From Lumnitzera littorea (taxonomy: Eukaryota; Streptophyta; Magnoliopsida; Myrtales; Combretaceae), in assembly GCA_024138015.1 (NCBI GenBank), contig JAMXBB010000003.1, forward strand, positions 13,497,159-13,561,158: a DNA stretch of 64,000 nt, read 5' to 3'. The notes below the pieces were generated by a model. It ran no database searches. It was not told where the DNA came from and saw nothing but the letters and a program-made list of their open reading frames with translations. A program made the position numbers and the translations under genes. Below are positions 60,357-64,000 of the stretch, piece after piece; the first letter of the stretch is position 1; every line of letters begins with the position of its first letter.

Positions 60357-62094
60357 ATTGAATTTTGATAATTAAATATTTGCAACATGAAAATTTAGAG
60401 TAGACTTTTCAAATAATTAAATATTATTTAATAGATGAAAATGGGGGTTTTTATAATCTCGATTCAAGTAATAACATCTTTTTGAACTCATTCAATTTGA
60501 ATTGGTATTTTCTTTAGAATAATTATTATTATAATAATTGGGAGGAAAGTTCTACAATAATTAGTCTGATGCAGTTTATTTGTAAAAATGTACATATAGC
60601 CAAATATGGACCACACCTAAAATTGGGTCAAGTTGTGATTGTTTAAGTCGATTATGTAGTAATAAGATCGGCTAAGCCTTGTTTGGCCACTCTAGGAGCA
60701 ATTGTTCATGGTCATTATGGAGAACTCCTTTACGAAGGAGGTATATTAGTTACATTTATCTATGAAAAGTCGAAATTTGGTGATATAGCCTAGGGTCTTC
60801 CAAAAGTGGAATAAGTGTTAGAAGTGTGTTCAATTGATTCAATATTGATGAACGTAGAAAAAAAAAATCGAAGGTTGTGGAACAAGCATATAATAAGAAT
60901 TCTTTGGGGATTTTTGACTTGAATCATTGGGTTTAAACATTACTTTAGTGACTTTTAATCATTTCAAGATGGCAGCAACATGGCCCTTTTTATGAATTAT
61001 TTTAATTAAATAATTATATGAACAGTTGATTTGATTCCAATACAACATACTTTTTGATCAAAAGTGTTTCACTAATCCTAATAAAATTTCCTTTTTTGGA
61101 TTTGAAACTTGTTTGAGTTGGATCATTTCGATTTCTACATAAAAAAATATACTTATGAAGTTGGTCAAACTCATTTATTAATTAGCACTAACCTTACATC
61201 CTTGCCCCAAAGAATTGAATCAATACTTTCTACTCGAGCAATCGTATTAGTTCCATTAGAACCCAACAGGTTCTATTGGTATAAAGGATGTCGAGTTAAG
61301 AGCATCTTCATTCCTATATAAAATAAAAATGATAGGTGTAAAAAAACATAGCTAGCTATGTCCGTCAAGTCGTGCATTGCTTTTTATCACATCGTTTCAT
61401 ATGAAGTTTTACCATATTTGATTATGGAATTAGTGTGTAATTAATTCAATTATGGAATCATGAATAGTCATTTATTTTTTTCTTCAAGTCGTTATATAGT
61501 AATCAATATTTGTTCTTCTTTTATATGTTTATGAATCAAGAAGTCTTAGCAAGAATTTAACTTCACTCCATACTTTATTGGATGAATGCAATATTTTGAC
61601 TTTATTTATAACTTTTTACATATTTTCTAAATATTACGAACAAAAAGCTCGTTATTTTTTAATCGAAATTATTTCTTCAAGTAACTTGATAGAGTGTATT
61701 CAACATTCTGACACTTTTTTTCTTCAAGCATCAAATACCTATGAGAAATCATGCAAATAGTAATTTAATTGAAAAAAATCTATAGACTCTCACTAGTTGA
61801 AGAAAGTTTTACTAAGGATCCCATTTGACATATGAAACAAATCCATTGTCCAATTAAACCTCATTGATTAAAAAAATATGAATAAATTGAGAAAAAAAAA
61901 AGTGTAATTTCTATTTTTTTAATCAAATGTTGTTGATGAAAAGAAAGATTTAAGTTCTTATTCTTTCATTTCCTACTAAAGAATTAAAATTCGAAATCAA
62001 AATAAAAGAAATAAGAAATTTCCTCTATCTATCAAATAAATCAAAGATTTATTATTGAAATTATCGTAAGGCATTTCGCCTAAATAGGCTTTGA
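60357..62094 (+). other. nuclear plastid DNA insert (NUPT)
   Basis: About 1.74 kb that interrupts array unit 2. Its left part (about 60440-60930) encodes plastid rpoC2. The rest, from TTGAATCATTGGGTTTAAAC near 60918, is AT-rich and looks like plastid spacer sequence, but I cannot name its locus. The abrupt switch at about 60918 suggests joined plastid fragments or a deletion. Left and right edges come from comparison with the other array units. Confidence 0.7.
60440..60930 (+). pseudogene. rpoC2: plastid rpoC2 fragment (RNA polymerase beta'' subunit)
   Basis: The frame reads NVHIAKYGPHLKLGQVVIV, stop, VDYVVIRSAKPCLATLGAIV, HGHYGELLYEGGILVTFIYE, KSKFGDIA, stop, GLPKVE, stop, VLEVCSIDSILMN and IRILWGFL. 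This is a well-conserved internal part of rpoC2, a subunit of the plastid-encoded RNA polymerase. The stops replace glutamines (CAA/CAG to TAG/TAA), as expected for nuclear plastid DNA decayed by methylated-C mutation. It is non-functional here. Confidence 0.88.
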
Positions 62095-62774
62095 TTGTAC
62101 TAACACCCATCATATTCACTATGGTGTTCGCCATGCCTTCATAGGCATATTACATTAGTTGTGCCCTCTGCATGAAGTTTTCTCTATCGACTAAGACATG
62201 ATCTTGGAGAGTGAATGTCATAAGGAGCTCTAGAAACTATGAAAACTTGTTAGGCATATTCATGTGAAAAAAAATTAAAGAAAAGCAAAAAAATGTAAAA
62301 GGGATAAAAAAAAAAAAAAAGATGGTTTCTATAATGCTTATAAAACAACATCCAGCTTGTAAATAGAGACGAAAAAGAATATAGTAATGACCAACTTCGC
62401 TAGAGAGTAAGACTCGTTTGACATTATTGTAGAAACTATAGAAAATATGGAGATCTTGCAAGTGCTCATACTAATGGTTCTTCTGACTAGGCTGTTGTCT
62501 ATGTCCACAATCCAAGGAGAAGTTCAATATTTGGACCTCATTATGAGGACTAATTCTATCCTCTGATTGGGCTTTTAATTTGGACAACCTAAATCATAAT
62601 CGCTCTAGAGTTTGATAAGCTGTACGATGGATCCTCGAGGGAAATGTTTTTCTTATACTAATGGTGCTTCTGACTGGGCTATTGTCTATTTCCACTGTCT
62701 AAGGAGAAGTTCATTTTATCAAAAAGTGCCCTAAGACCCGAAAAGTTTAATCTCTATTCTTATTGAAATTTAGA

Positions 62775-63872
62775 AGGTAAGGTTGGAAATTTGTTTTAGC
62801 GGGTCATGTCCATGTCCACTTTTTACATCAAATTCATATAATTGCTAAAGCATGTGAAATTGAATAGAAAAGACAAATAATTAAGTTACAATTTAATCAT
62901 GTTATAATTGTTTTTTCTTATGGTACGTCCGTTTTCTCTCTATAGTTGTGCTCATAACTGTGCGGTGTTAATAATTGTCAATCCTATTAGAAAGTGCTAT
63001 AAGTGTACTCTTTAACAAGACTCTTTTATATACATAAGATGTACCAACATAACAACAACAAGTGAATATTTTTCCCCGAATAATATTTATTTAAATGAGA
63101 CAAGTTCCACACCTTATGTACAATCCCATGTCTGTCCATGCTCCCTAACTATTCCTTAACAATTAACTTAATGAATCTTCCCAATCCATATGATACTCCT
63201 ATATGGGGCAGCCTGCAATCACCAACTTTAACATGAACTTTATCACCAAAGCCTTTTCACACTTTGAAATTAGAGATCCACACCCTACAAATGCAACCTC
63301 TACCCTTATGATCAACACCCTATACTTTTCTTATCACCATTTGTAGTTAACACCACTAAAATGAGTAATAATAACCCAATCATTATAGGTTGCAGGTGAA
63401 GCGGTCGTCCTACCTCGTGAATGGGGAAGCTTCCTCTTCAGGGATCTTAATTCTTCTTCAGGTAGACATTTTTGTTTAATTGGGGATAGCAACATGTCAT
63501 GCTGTAGTGAAATCATGATCCATTCTTCTACTCCGATATTATAGGCGCCACTCATTAGAGAAACCAAAACCACTAAAACTGTTATCTTAACACTATCATG
63601 GACTATATTAACACCTATCATATTTACTACAGTGCTCACCATCGATTGAGACATGATCTGATATGTAGGCGTAATGATATGATATGTAAACGTGGAAACG
63701 AAATTAAAGGGAACCAAATAAATGTAAAAGCAGAAGAAAAAAGAAAAAAAAATATGTTTCTTTTATGCTTATAAAACAAAATCCTAGTGTTTAAATAGAG
63801 ACAAAAAAATAATACAGTAATGCCCACTTTGATGGAGAGTGAGACTTGTTTCGCATTGCAGCTAAAGATAGA
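62775..63872. repeat. array unit 3
   Basis: Starts AGAAGGTAAGGTTGGAAATT and ends GAGAAAGTAAGG. It lacks the ATACTAATGGT segment and about 100 bp of the protein's N-terminal part, so it is shorter (1.1 kb). Confidence 0.7.
63200..63717 (-). pseudogene. unrecognised small membrane-type protein, array copy 3
   Basis: The longest open copy (63717-63334, 127 codons) includes MVSTVVNMIGVNIVHDSVKI, TVLVVLVSLMSGAYNIGVEE, ISLQHDMLLSPIKQKCLPEE and LRSLKRKLPHS. It then loses the second hydrophobic segment to a frame change. Beyond a stop, IRVEVAFVGCGSLISKC matches the C-terminal block of copies 1 and 2. An N-terminal deletion removed the FTLxDH start seen in the other copies. A functional short protein cannot be excluded but is unlikely. 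Confidence 0.45.
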
Positions 63873-64000
63873 GAAAGTAAGGTCGGCAATTCGTTTTACT
63901 CCAAATTCGTGTCAACACTAAAAGCTCGTGAAATTAAATAAAAATTACAAATAATTAAGTTATTATTTATTTGTGTCATAACCATATCATAATTATTTTC
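63873..64000. repeat. array unit 4, runs off the window
   Basis: GTAAGGTCGGCAATTCG and CATAACCATATCATAATT match the beginnings of units 1-3. Confidence 0.65.

Larger units (their letters stand above)
59990..62221 (-). pseudogene. unrecognised small membrane-type protein, array copy 2, split by plastid DNA
   Basis: The first part (62221-62095) reads MTFTLQDHVLVDRENFMQRA, then YAYEGMANTIVNMMGVSTI after a stop. The second part (60356-59990) reads AKINILLGLAFLISAAYSS, GEWNMMVLQHDMLQSIIK, then in another frame VGASLATYMLGFLLPILVVL, TANDDKKKTKAMIVRVSIAF and VGVEPKCKV before a stop. The 1.7-kb insert falls exactly in this frame. Hydrophobic segments match copy 1. Family not recognised. Confidence 0.5.
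59547..62770. repeat. array unit 2, split by plastid-like DNA
   Basis: Unit sequence occupies 59547-60356 and 62095-62770, with landmarks AGTAAGGCTGGAAAATC, TGATACTCCTA, ATCATATTCACTATGGTGTT and ATACTAATGGT. About 1.49 kb without the insert. Confidence 0.7.

Noticed and set aside
61109..61321. 70-codon frame within the plastid-like insert as a separate gene
   Set aside because: It sits in spacer-like plastid sequence, resembles no plastid gene I can name and is most likely an incidental frame.

Overview
This is AT-rich nuclear DNA of a dicot-type flowering plant. The evidence is spliced genes with GT-AG introns, Copia, Gypsy and LINE retrotransposons with plant-type domain orders, plastid-derived DNA, and abundant (TA)n and homopolymer tracts. 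I see no bacterial operon, CRISPR array, rRNA or tRNA gene. The species cannot be named from the sequence.

Two genes look intact, both on the + strand. A FES1/HspBP1-type Hsp70 nucleotide exchange factor (six exons, 2841-5367, 399 residues) acts in cytosolic proteostasis. A D-type cyclin closest to CYCD5 (six exons, 33528-37508, 311 residues, with an LxCxE retinoblastoma-binding motif) acts in G1/S control. Nothing suggests that they work together.

Most other sequence is decayed, nested mobile DNA. At 6939-15655 lies a near full-length minus-strand LINE with a perfect 13-bp target-site duplication; a 2.9-kb terminal-repeat element split its reverse transcriptase. At 16019-24376 lies a minus-strand 2-oxoglutarate-dependent dioxygenase pseudogene whose first intron took in a complete but dead 4.7-kb Copia element (5-bp TSD TTTAG). 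At 24621-26880 lies a tandem duplication, one copy of which holds a small solo LTR-like element. At 30531-32474 lies the 5' end of a minus-strand Gypsy element.

Right of the cyclin, 39052-40931 is a possible long solo LTR. From 42417 to 55277 there is a nest: one Gypsy 5' end is cut by a second Gypsy with three LTR copies, and the middle LTR was itself hit twice, by a 3.6-kb TG...CA element and by a 1.1-kb solo LTR, each with a perfect 5-bp TSD.

The right end (55912-64000) is an array of about four diverged 1.1-1.6-kb units. Each complete unit carries a minus-strand remnant of the same unrecognised small membrane-type protein. One unit boundary is broken by a long LTR-like element, and one copy's reading frame is split by 1.7 kb containing plastid rpoC2 sequence. 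The least explained items are this array and the long-LTR family shared by 9144-12005, 45546-49150 and 57491-59546.
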